This document shows, piece after piece, positions 17,423-24,414 of a stretch of 36,377 nucleotides of DNA. A program made the translations under genes and the position numbers. Position 1 is the first letter of the stretch; every line of letters starts with the position of its first letter. Source of the DNA: Lachnospiraceae bacterium (GTDB lineage: Bacteria > Bacillota_A > Clostridia > Lachnospirales > Lachnospiraceae); NCBI GenBank assembly GCA_021770615.1, contig JAETQR010000036.1, positions 1 through 36,377 of the forward strand. Direction: 5' to 3'. Under the pieces are notes generated by a model. It was not told the DNA's origin and ran no database searches. It saw nothing but the letters and a program-made list of their open reading frames with translations.

Positions 17423-17451
17423 AATATATCATATCCAGTAGTAGAATGCAA
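17423..17451 (-). promoter_or_regulatory. Promoter of the candidate antisense antitoxin
   Basis: On the minus strand TTGCAT (17446-17451), 17 bases and TATATT (17423-17428). It lies just past the dGTPase stop, with no terminator between, so dGTPase readthrough would also produce RNA antisense to the toxin. Confidence 0.55.
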
Positions 17452-17491
17452 GAAATTTATTGTACCGTTAAGTTCCTCCCTCACTGCTTCA

Positions 17492-18685
17492 CTACTCAAA
17501 ATACCCCCGAAACGTAATCCCATATTTGCCTTCCGGAAACATTTCATGATACAATTCGATCAGATAATCGTCCGTCATGCTGGAGATAAAATCGACGACG
17601 ACCTGATCCGGATCCTCTTCCAGATATTTTTCCTGAAACTTCACATCTTTTCTCAGATATTCCACATGATGCTTATACAAAACCGAGTTCTTATCCTTCG
17701 CTTTGGCCTGAAATAAAAGCTTTTCATAGACTGCCTCAAACATCGGCTCCACATTTTCATAGATCGAATCCACCCGTGGATTTTTATAGATCAATTCGTA
17801 GTTTTCTTTTTTCGCCTGGGAAAAGGCTTCATAATATGCGGGTTCCATACAGAGGAAATCCTTGCCGTAACTATTTTCGACGATGTTCACGATCATATTA
17901 TTGATAATTTCCGCATTGGTATTTCCGATCTCACCCAATGAAAATTCCTCTTCGCCACTCAGGACCCCTACCTTTTTCGCATCCTGTCTGTCCTTCCCGA
18001 GATAGGCGATGATATCGCTGACACGCATTACGCACCCCTCCAGCGTCGATGGAATCTGTCTTTTATTTGCTTCCGGATCCGTATAACATTCCTCGACTCT
18101 CTGATCGAACTCCCCAAATGATTTCAGCGAAACCGGCCGGTACTCTGACATCTCCATCTCGCCATTGTGGCACAAAACTCCGTCAAGCACCTGCAGACTG
18201 ATGTTCCAGTTCACCATCTTGTCCAGCACTCTCACGCTCTGCACATTGTGGTTGAAATAACGCCCGGTGCGTTCATGATAGATTTTATTTAAGAAGCGCT
18301 CTCCCGCATGGCCAAACGGCGTGTGTCCGATATCATGCCCGAGTGAGACCGCCTCGATCAGATCCACATTCAATCCGAGCATCTGCCCGATGTTTCTTGC
18401 GATCCGCGACACAAGCTGTACATGAAGGGCACGGCGTGAAATGTCATCGTTCTGATAACCGGAAAGCACCTGCGTCTTATCCGAGTACCGGTTGTAATAC
18501 GGATTATGTAATATTTTTTCACAGTCCCGGACAAATGCCGGCCGCCACAAATTTGCTTTGTCATGATCCATCTGCCGCCGGATGATATCCTCATCCTTAA
18601 ACGCATACTCGTTCACCACATGGTTTTCCCGGTCTTCCCGGATCCTCTCCTGGATCTGTCTGGAAAGAGAATGATAATTCGCCAT
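17492..18685 (-). CDS. dgt: dGTPase-like HD-domain phosphohydrolase (397 aa)
   Basis: It belongs to the deoxyguanosinetriphosphate triphosphohydrolase-like HD family, which cleaves dNTPs to nucleoside and triphosphate. The metal-binding H...HD...D set begins with H88 (RRALHVQLVSRIAR) and H117-D118 in SLGHDIGHTPFGHAGE. YRPVSLKSFGEFDQRVEE and VSDIIAYLGKDRQDA supply the distal conserved part. GGAGGTGGCAG precedes the ATG. It lies 21 bases after the pyridoxamine kinase gene and is probably co-transcribed from the promoter at 19883-19911. Some family members prefer other dNTPs, so strict dGTP specificity is not shown. Three-prime of the gene is the antisense promoter of the toxin locus. Confidence 0.93.
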   Translation of the reverse strand: MANYHSLSRQIQERIREDRENHVVNEYAFKDEDIIRRQMDHDKANLWRPAFVRDCEKILHNPYYNRYSDKTQVLSGYQNDDISRRALHVQLVSRIARNIGQMLGLNVDLIEAVSLGHDIGHTPFGHAGERFLNKIYHERTGRYFNHNVQSVRVLDKMVNWNISLQVLDGVLCHNGEMEMSEYRPVSLKSFGEFDQRVEECYTDPEANKRQIPSTLEGCVMRVSDIIAYLGKDRQDAKKVGVLSGEEEFSLGEIGNTNAEIINNMIVNIVENSYGKDFLCMEPAYYEAFSQAKKENYELIYKNPRVDSIYENVEPMFEAVYEKLLFQAKAKDKNSVLYKHHVEYLRKDVKFQEKYLEEDPDQVVVDFISSMTDDYLIELYHEMFPEGKYGITFRGYFE

Positions 18686-18706
18686 CTGCCACCTCCATCA
18701 TTTCCT

Positions 18707-19537
18707 CTACTTTAAACGATACAATACCTCTTCAAAACACACACCGTCTGTCTCCGGAATGTCAAACTTCTCTGTCACAAGAATGCAGTCCCGGACAAAT
18801 GCTGCCGCCTTTCTCACGGATCTCTCAAAATCCACACCATTTACACAATCTGCCGCAATGATCGCCGCAAAAATATCTCCTGTCCCGGAGCGCACCTTTC
18901 CTACTCTTTTCTGTCTCAGCATCTTAAGCTCTCCCGGTCTCTCGCTCAGCGCATTCGAAATAAAATCACCGGTTGAAAAGCCGGACACCACAATTTTTTC
19001 AGCCCCCAGAGCCCGCAACCGACCCATCAGTTCAAGCAGCTCATATCTCTTCCAACCCGTTTCCTTATAGGGCATATCCGCAAGCATACATGCCTCTGTT
19101 ACATTTGGCGTAAGGATATCCGCAAATTCTACAAGTTCTTTCATTTTATCACACATTTCCTCCGTATAGGTCGGATATGCTTTCCCATTTTCGCCCATCA
19201 CCGGGTCAATGATCACGTGAGTCCGCTCATCGCAAAACTGCCGGATAAACTCCCTCACGATCTGGATCTGTTCAGCCGAACCAAGAAATCCACTGCTAAT
19301 CCCCTCAAACCGAAGATCCAGTTTCTTCCACTCTGCCATATAATCTCTCATCCGTTCTGTATAATCATCATAGTAAAAAGACGAAAAACCGGTATGATTT
19401 GAAAAAATGGAAGTAGGAAGCACACATCCCTGTACTTTCATATGAGAAATCACCGGGAGAGCCACTGCCACAGAACACCTGCCAAAACCTGATATATCAT
19501 TTATGATCGCTATTTTCTTCTGATTATTATGAGCCAT
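18707..19537 (-). CDS. Pyridoxamine/pyridoxal kinase (276 aa)
   Basis: A ribokinase/ThiD-type fold kinase that phosphorylates pyridoxal, pyridoxamine or pyridoxine for B6 salvage. Visible signatures: INDISGFGRCSVAVALPV near the N-terminus (substrate side), SGFLGSAEQ (about 82-90), DPVMGENGKAY (111-121), ILTPNVTEA (141-149) and the ATP/anion-hole motif RSGTGD with catalytic D221. The pattern fits the clostridial pyridoxamine kinase group more closely than HMP kinases. The ATG lies two bases after the stop of a remnant symporter frame (19540-19829) and its own ribosome site is weak, so translation may be coupled to the remnant. Followed by the dGTPase gene after 21 bases. Confidence 0.92.
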   Translation of the reverse strand: MAHNNQKKIAIINDISGFGRCSVAVALPVISHMKVQGCVLPTSIFSNHTGFSSFYYDDYTERMRDYMAEWKKLDLRFEGISSGFLGSAEQIQIVREFIRQFCDERTHVIIDPVMGENGKAYPTYTEEMCDKMKELVEFADILTPNVTEACMLADMPYKETGWKRYELLELMGRLRALGAEKIVVSGFSTGDFISNALSERPGELKMLRQKRVGKVRSGTGDIFAAIIAADCVNGVDFERSVRKAAAFVRDCILVTEKFDIPETDGVCFEEVLYRLK

Positions 19538-19539
19538 CG

Positions 19540-19829
19540 CTATCTCACACTTTCCTTCGTTTTCATTTTCTGCCGCCGGAAGAAATCCCTCGTTTCCTTT
19601 GCCACGACACCGCCCAGTGCAAAAAGGGCGATCATGTTAGGCAGCGCCATAAGACCATTAAAAATATCTATATTTCCTGTACCGATCGTAGCAGAAAGCG
19701 CTGTACAAAGGGCTGCAAAAGAAGTAACTTCCCCCTCTAAACTCCCCCGGCCAGAATGAGTATCATCAGAGGTGCTCCCCAGATAAAATCATCCACCGCT
19801 TGTAAAACCTCATTCATATTTGACAGCAT
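19540..19829 (-). pseudogene. Remnant of an AGCS-family alanine/glycine:cation symporter
   Basis: The minus strand encodes the family N-terminus (MLSNMNEVLQAVDDFIWGAP followed by LMILILAGG), then TAG. After a frame shift comes a middle fragment, EGEVTSFAALCTALSATIGTGNI, the AGCS signature, joined at once to the C-terminal motif DIFNGLMALPNMIALFALGGVVAKET. Intact family members have about 450-480 residues; about 96 codons survive, so most membrane helices are deleted. An excellent promoter and GGAGGAACC ribosome site remain in front. The frame ends at TAG (19540-19542), two bases before the pyridoxamine kinase ATG, so the remnant now works as a leader for that operon. Confidence 0.8.
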
Positions 19830-19882
19830 AAAAAATGGTTCCTCCTGTATTTCCATACATAAAATCCCATAGAACTAAGAAA

Positions 19883-19911
19883 ATAATACCGATTCGGGGA
19901 AAAAATGTCAA
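19883..19911 (-). promoter_or_regulatory. Strong promoter of the symporter-remnant/kinase/dGTPase operon
   Basis: Consensus TTGACA (19906-19911), a 17-base spacer and TATTAT (19883-19888) on the minus strand. The -35 box lies two bases from the end of hairpin element A. Confidence 0.8.
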
Positions 19912-19913
19912 GC

Positions 19914-20196
19914 GCATGGCGGCAGCCGAAATCACTTTCTATTGTTTGCGATTTATAAAAACTAATGAAAATTTGTACAGTAGTGAGTAGATTTCCTGAT
20001 GAGGACCGTATAAACGTGTCGGTCCTTAGGCTGCGTATAAGATGTGCTTTTTACATCTTGCAGCCTTAGTACCGCTACATGTTTATTTTAAGCGGGAGCG
20101 GGTCTGAATCAGAAAATCTACTCACTACTGTACAAATTTTCATTGACTTTTCAGAAAGGTGCAAGCACTAAAAACTGATTTTTGCAGCTGCCATGC
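19914..20196. ncRNA. Large structured hairpin element, copy A
   Basis: The 283-base element folds on itself along its whole length. The outer arms pair imperfectly from GCATGGC (19914-19920) with GCCATGC (20190-20196). A perfect 31-bp stem follows (19964-19994 with 20114-20144), then CTGAT/ATCAG. The core holds three hairpins: GGACCG/CGGTCC; AGGCTGC/GCAGCCT capped by AAGATGT/ACATCTT; and CCGCT/AGCGG. The loop TAAACGTG of the first can pair with CATGTTTA in the third, a possible pseudoknot. A second copy is at 27585-27845. Strand and transcription are unknown. It lies four bases after the DUF3006 gene's stop and touches the next operon's promoter. Confidence 0.8.
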
Positions 20197-20200
20197 CAAA

Positions 20201-20419
20201 TTATGAAAACAGATCGTCCATCAGATCGTCCACTTCCCTCTGGATTTCCCCTTTTCTCTTCTCATCCTTTTTATAACCAGTCTCTTCATCAAAAATAATA
20301 CAGTCTCCCTCGCTCACTTCAAACCCAAAAGAAGCGACATTGATTTCCTCAAAACTGCCGTCCTCTTTCTCACAGACAGCGACGCTCCCTTCTTCGATCC
20401 GATCTATGATATAACGCAT
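20201..20419 (-). CDS. DUF3006 domain protein (72 aa)
   Basis: A small acidic protein beginning MRYIIDRIEEGSVAVCEKEDG, the characteristic start of DUF3006 proteins, which often accompany secreted metallo-beta-lactamase-fold proteins of the ComEC-like type. The second half (CIIFDEETGYKKDEKRKGEI) is charged and helical, without membrane segments. I chose the ATG at 20419 because GGAGGG lies four to five bases upstream and the family starts there; the longer frame overlaps the upstream gene. It begins 22 bases after that gene. Its role is unknown. Its stop is followed within five bases by hairpin element A, which may act as its 3' structure. Confidence 0.85.
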   Translation of the reverse strand: MRYIIDRIEEGSVAVCEKEDGSFEEINVASFGFEVSEGDCIIFDEETGYKKDEKRKGEIQREVDDLMDDLFS

Positions 20420-20441
20420 GGTTCCCTCCATTCGCACAACC

Positions 20442-21509
20442 TTATTCTCCACTTCCGATACATACCCGACACGCACTGTACCCGGCTTTTTTCACCTCTG
20501 ACAATTTCTTTTTGATACTGCTCCTTGCCAGATAACGACACCCCTGACGATGATATTTCTTTCCGCTGTTTGTGATATATACATATCCTTTCTGGGATGA
20601 TGAAGCCACGTTTCCCGGCAATTTGACCTTATCTATTGATGGTTTCGCATTGAACGTGATCTTTTTTCCGTTTGATGTAGCGACAATGGTCCCCTTTTTA
20701 TCAGTACGAAAATATTTTACTTTCTGCCCCGACAGGATCTGCAGCACAGCATCTGCCGGATGCCCGTAAGAATTTCCCGCTCCCACACTGATCACAGCAT
20801 AGGAAGGCCGCACTTTCTCCACCCATTCCAATGTCGTGCTGTTTGCCGAGCCGTGATGCCCGCACATAAGAACATCTGACTTTACAGGCATGCCATTTCC
20901 CATTATATCCGCAATGGCATTTTCCTCACAATCCCCGACAAACATAAAACTATTCTTATTATAAAGGAGACGGAACGCCACCGAGTAATTATTGATATTC
21001 GATCCATAGCGGTAAGAATTTGGCGCAAGAAGCGAAAAGGACGCCTGTCCAAGTTTATATGCAGTTCCCGGCTTTGCCTCTGTTATTTTCATCCCTTTTG
21101 CCTGTATCTTTTTCAAAAGGTTCACATAAGTTTTCGTCGTGTGGCTCTTTTTGGACATGATGATCTTACCAATCGGAAAATGATCCACTACATCCTCCAT
21201 CCCTCCGATATGGTCTGCATGCGGATGCGTGGCGATCACATAGTCCAGCTTTTTTATCCCCTGCGATTTCAGGTATTCGACGATCTTATCACCATCTCCC
21301 ACATCCCCGGCATCCACAAGCATATTTTTATTCTTCTGGCTGATCAGCACGCAATCTGACTGGCCGACGTCGATATAATGAACTTTCAGTTTTTCGGATG
21401 CCGCCTGCAAAGTCCCGCTTTCTCCCGACGGAATAAACATGACTGCACATACTGCCATAAAGATAACGGTCATCATATGGCAAACTGCCTTTTTTATATA
21501 TGGATACAT
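20442..21509 (-). CDS. Secreted ComEC-like metallo-beta-lactamase-fold protein (355 aa)
   Basis: Residues about 8-30 form a signal or anchor segment. The hydrolase domain follows: VHYIDVGQSDCVLI, MLVDAGD, the metal motif ATHPHADHIGG (H95, H97, D99, H100), FVGDCEE and CGHHGSANS, close to the C-terminal domain of ComEC/Rec2. There are no ComEC membrane helices, so this is a stand-alone extracytoplasmic hydrolase. The last about 45 residues form a small Cys/His domain (KKYHRQGCRYLARSS, YSACRVC), often attached to secreted nucleases and hydrolases in Bacillota. The substrate may be nucleic acid or phosphodiester, by family resemblance only. I chose the ATG at 21509 because AGGAGG is six bases upstream. 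Operon with the DUF3006 gene. Confidence 0.9.
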   Translation of the reverse strand: MYPYIKKAVCHMMTVIFMAVCAVMFIPSGESGTLQAASEKLKVHYIDVGQSDCVLISQKNKNMLVDAGDVGDGDKIVEYLKSQGIKKLDYVIATHPHADHIGGMEDVVDHFPIGKIIMSKKSHTTKTYVNLLKKIQAKGMKITEAKPGTAYKLGQASFSLLAPNSYRYGSNINNYSVAFRLLYNKNSFMFVGDCEENAIADIMGNGMPVKSDVLMCGHHGSANSTTLEWVEKVRPSYAVISVGAGNSYGHPADAVLQILSGQKVKYFRTDKKGTIVATSNGKKITFNAKPSIDKVKLPGNVASSSQKGYVYITNSGKKYHRQGCRYLARSSIKKKLSEVKKAGYSACRVCIGSGE

Positions 21510-21552
21510 CTGCTTCCTCCTGTCTATACTCACCATTTTAATTCCGTCTCTT

Positions 21553-21581
21553 ATTATATTCTATTTTTTTTTCACGTTCAA
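21553..21581 (-). promoter_or_regulatory. Promoter of the ComEC-like/DUF3006 operon
   Basis: TTGAAC (21576-21581), 17 bases and TATAAT (21553-21558) on the minus strand, about 45 bases before the ATG. Confidence 0.75.
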
Positions 21582-21616
21582 TGAATTTATTACTTTCCTT
21601 TTTGAATAAAACTTGT

Positions 21617-21622
21617 TATAAT
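21617..21622 (+). promoter_or_regulatory. Extended -10 promoter of the sodium-dependent transporter
   Basis: TGTTATAAT gives a TG-extended consensus -10 about 50 bases before the GTG start at 21675. No good -35 is visible. Confidence 0.6.
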
Positions 21623-21674
21623 GAAAAAAGTATAAATTTTCTGTAAAATATCTGTATGAAATGAGGATGAAATC

Positions 21675-23039
21675 GTGAAAAACAAGAAACAAAAAAGTGG
21701 ATTTACCAACCGGCTCGGATTTATCCTTGCCGCAGCAGGTTCTGCGGTAGGGCTTGGAAATATATGGAGATTCCCTTACCTTGCTGTGAGATACGGTGGA
21801 GGCAGCTTCTTACTGATCTATCTTATTCTTGCCGTCACCTTTGGCTTTGCCTTAATGATAACAGAGATCGCTATTGGTAGGAAAACCGGAAAAAGTGCAC
21901 TGTATGCCTTTTCTGCACTCAATAAAAAATGTAAATTTATCGGTGTTCTTGCAAGCATTGTTCCGATCATCATACTACCGTATTACTGCGTGATCGGTGG
22001 ATGGGTCATCAAATACGCCTGGGTCTATCTGTCAGGCGATCATATCAACGCTGTAAATGACGATTATTTCGGTGGCTTTATCTCACAGGCAGGAGAACCG
22101 GTCCTCTGGTTATCCCTTTTTATCATCTTTACTATGATCGTAATCCTTCTCGGCGTCAATAAAGGTGTCGAGAATGTAAGTAAGATCTTGATGCCGGCGC
22201 TGGTACTCATGACCATATTCATCGCTGGTTATGTCGTTACAAGACCGGGCGCAGGTGCCGGATTAGAATATTATCTCAAACCCGATCTGTCGAAGATCAA
22301 TGCCAACGCCTTTTTAGCCGCCATGGGACAGCTTTTTTACTCCATGTCCCTGGCCATGGGAATCATGATCACTTATGGTTCCTATCTTGGCAAAAAAGAA
22401 AATATAGAAAGCAGTGTCCGGAACATCGAAATTTTCGATACAGGCATCGCTTTTCTCTCCGGACTTATCATCGCCCCGGCTGTATTCGTCTTTTCCGGAG
22501 GCAATGCAGATGCTATGAATCAGGGCCCTACCCTTATGTTTGTCACCCTTCCAAAGGTGTTTGACAGTATGACCGGGGGACACGTGATCGGAATCCTGTT
22601 TTTTGTTCTCGTTTTATTTGCAGCTCTGACATCTGCTATTTCCCTGATGGAAACAGTGGTGTCGATCTTTTCCAATAAATTTAATGTCTCACGAAAATGG
22701 ATCACCATACTGGTGACGGCCTACGCCCTCATCATGGCTATTCCATCTTCACTTGGATTTGGTGCATGGAGTGATTTCACGATCTTCAATATGAGCATAC
22801 TGGATTTCTTTGATTTCATCTCGAACAGTGTCCTCATGCCGGTCGTTGCATTTCTGACATGCGTTTTTGTCGGTTATATCATAAAGCCAAAAACGATCAC
22901 CGACGAGATTCTTGTTTCCTCAGATCGTTTTAAATCACAAAAACTATATGTTATCATTATCAAATACCTGGCACCCGTGTTGATCATACTGATCTTAATA
23001 AGTTCGATCCTGAATGCCTTTGGTATCAATACACTTTAA
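21675..23039 (+). CDS. Neurotransmitter:sodium symporter family transporter (454 aa)
   Basis: A bacterial NSS/SNF protein of the LeuT/MhsT type that uses the sodium gradient to import amino acids or related amines. The N-terminal motif RLGFILAAAGSAVGLGNIWRFPYL contains the unwound TM1 region that binds substrate and sodium. About 11 membrane segments follow, including GQLFYSMSLAMGIMITYGSY (TM6 region) and FFVLVLFAALTSAISLME (TM8, with sodium-site Ala/Thr/Ser). The length fits the shorter bacterial members. The start is GTG with GAGGATG upstream. The PAS-GGDEF gene begins 50 bases downstream on the same strand without a terminator, so the two may be co-transcribed. The substrate cannot be read from the sequence. 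Confidence 0.93.
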   Translation: MKNKKQKSGFTNRLGFILAAAGSAVGLGNIWRFPYLAVRYGGGSFLLIYLILAVTFGFALMITEIAIGRKTGKSALYAFSALNKKCKFIGVLASIVPIIILPYYCVIGGWVIKYAWVYLSGDHINAVNDDYFGGFISQAGEPVLWLSLFIIFTMIVILLGVNKGVENVSKILMPALVLMTIFIAGYVVTRPGAGAGLEYYLKPDLSKINANAFLAAMGQLFYSMSLAMGIMITYGSYLGKKENIESSVRNIEIFDTGIAFLSGLIIAPAVFVFSGGNADAMNQGPTLMFVTLPKVFDSMTGGHVIGILFFVLVLFAALTSAISLMETVVSIFSNKFNVSRKWITILVTAYALIMAIPSSLGFGAWSDFTIFNMSILDFFDFISNSVLMPVVAFLTCVFVGYIIKPKTITDEILVSSDRFKSQKLYVIIIKYLAPVLIILILISSILNAFGINTL

Positions 23040-23089
23040 GAACAATAGCGGCTCACATACGAAACACATTAAAAATAGGGGGATTTCAC

Positions 23090-24361
23090 ATGATAAAAGA
23101 GGTAAAATATGCCACGTATGCCGTCAGCCACCGGGATGATCTGCGCATCATATCCTTTGATAAAGGGTTTCTTGAACTCACCGGTTATGAAAAAGCAGAC
23201 ATCTGCAATAAAAAACTAACTTTAAAGGATCTGATCCCATCAGATCTCTGGAACGAATATCTGACTGCCCTGAATAATGCCAGTCAGTCAGAAAATGGCT
23301 CCGGTTATTTTGAGCATCCTATTTTAAAAAAGGATGGCAGCAGTATCGTTGTATTCTGCTTTGGAAAAAAACGGGATGATGATTCCGACATTTCCGATGT
23401 CCTCATTACCGATGTGACCAGCCATATCCATGCGCAGAATATCATTTTGGAACAGGCAGTAGAAAACCGCCTTTGGCTGAAAAAACTAAGCTTTATCTCT
23501 GAGAATGAAGAGGAATACATTCTTGACTACAACTGTAGAAGCGATCATTTTAACATTACCATCATAAAAGACGGAGAGGCAAAACATATTTATTCCATGA
23601 ACGATTATTCCTCCTCTTTATCGAAACTGCCGACCATGCATCCGGATGATCGGGAAGAATACCGGAAAATATTTAAAAAGGCCCCTTCGATATGTAAAAG
23701 AGCTGTTTTTGATTTCCGAAGTACTCTTTTTAGCGGGGAATACAGTTGGTACCGTTCTACCTATGCCCCCTATCATGACAAAGAAACCGGGGAGACGCAC
23801 ATCATCGGCCGGATCGTAAACATTGACCATGAGGTTTTGAAAAATGAAGAACTTCAAAAACATGCCCAAATTGATGTCGTAACAGCATTGTACAATCAGA
23901 GCGCCTGCCGCACAAAGATCGATGAGATCGCACTTGAAAATCCCAAAAACTGTAAAAATGCTTTTATCCTGATAGATCTGGATAATTTCAGGGAATTTAA
24001 TGACCGTTTCGGGCATGCAAAGGGAGATGATGTCCTGAAAAAAGTCGGGGATATCCTGAAAAACTTTTTCAATTTTGGCCCCGATATCATTGGCCGTCCG
24101 GGTGGAGATGAATTCATCATATTTGTAAGGGATATTCCTTCAGCTCAACTGGTTCAGAAATATTGTGAAGATCTGTGTCTGGAAATCAGCAGTTCCTATT
24201 TTGGCGTAAAAAACAATTTTCCTCTCACCGCCAGCATCGGCGTCGTGATCCAGGACAATGGCCCGGACAGTTTTGACTACCTCTACCGCTGTGCGGATGA
24301 GGCTCTTTATAACCGAAAAAAACACACAAAAAACGGAGTTTGTTTTTACAAACCCCGCTAG
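23090..24361 (+). CDS. PAS-GGDEF diguanylate cyclase-like protein (423 aa)
   Basis: Residues about 10-110 form a PAS-like sensor (SFDKGFLELTGYEKADICNK, LKKDGSSIVVF). About 140-245 look like a second PAS/PAC region (MHPDDREEYRKIF, GEYSWYRSTYAPY). About 260-420 form a GGDEF domain with VTALYNQSA, the metal aspartate in LIDLDNFREFND (D296) and an intact GGDEF signature (338-342), so it should make cyclic di-GMP. The product-binding RxxD inhibitory site before GGDEF is absent (FGPD). There is no membrane segment; the sensor is probably cytosolic. GGGGG precedes the ATG. It follows the sodium symporter gene by 50 bases, which may link amino acid status to signalling (inference). Confidence 0.92.
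   Translation: MIKEVKYATYAVSHRDDLRIISFDKGFLELTGYEKADICNKKLTLKDLIPSDLWNEYLTALNNASQSENGSGYFEHPILKKDGSSIVVFCFGKKRDDDSDISDVLITDVTSHIHAQNIILEQAVENRLWLKKLSFISENEEEYILDYNCRSDHFNITIIKDGEAKHIYSMNDYSSSLSKLPTMHPDDREEYRKIFKKAPSICKRAVFDFRSTLFSGEYSWYRSTYAPYHDKETGETHIIGRIVNIDHEVLKNEELQKHAQIDVVTALYNQSACRTKIDEIALENPKNCKNAFILIDLDNFREFNDRFGHAKGDDVLKKVGDILKNFFNFGPDIIGRPGGDEFIIFVRDIPSAQLVQKYCEDLCLEISSSYFGVKNNFPLTASIGVVIQDNGPDSFDYLYRCADEALYNRKKHTKNGVCFYKPR
24328..24357 (-). terminator. Terminator for trkAH (minus strand)
   Basis: CGGGGTTTGT and ACAAACTCCG form a 10-bp stem with one mismatch, followed on the minus strand by six T residues (24328-24333). It lies inside the 3' end of the convergent PAS-GGDEF gene. 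Confidence 0.6.
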
Positions 24362-24373
24362 TTTTCGTTCAAT

Positions 24374-24414
24374 GGTGCGCCAGGCAAGCCAGCCTGGTAC
24401 ACCTTTATTTTTTC
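24374..24414 (+). terminator. Terminator for the transporter/PAS-GGDEF unit (plus strand)
   Basis: CCAGGC and GCCTGG (24380-24385, 24392-24397), extended by GGTG/CACC, are followed by CTTTATTTTTT. The T-run overlaps the end of trkH, so the two convergent units have interleaved terminators. Confidence 0.75.

Noticed and set aside
19995..20010. CTGATGAG in the hairpin cores suggested a hammerhead ribozyme
   Set aside because: The second hammerhead core segment (GAAA after stem II) and a cleavable NUH site are not in the required places in either copy.
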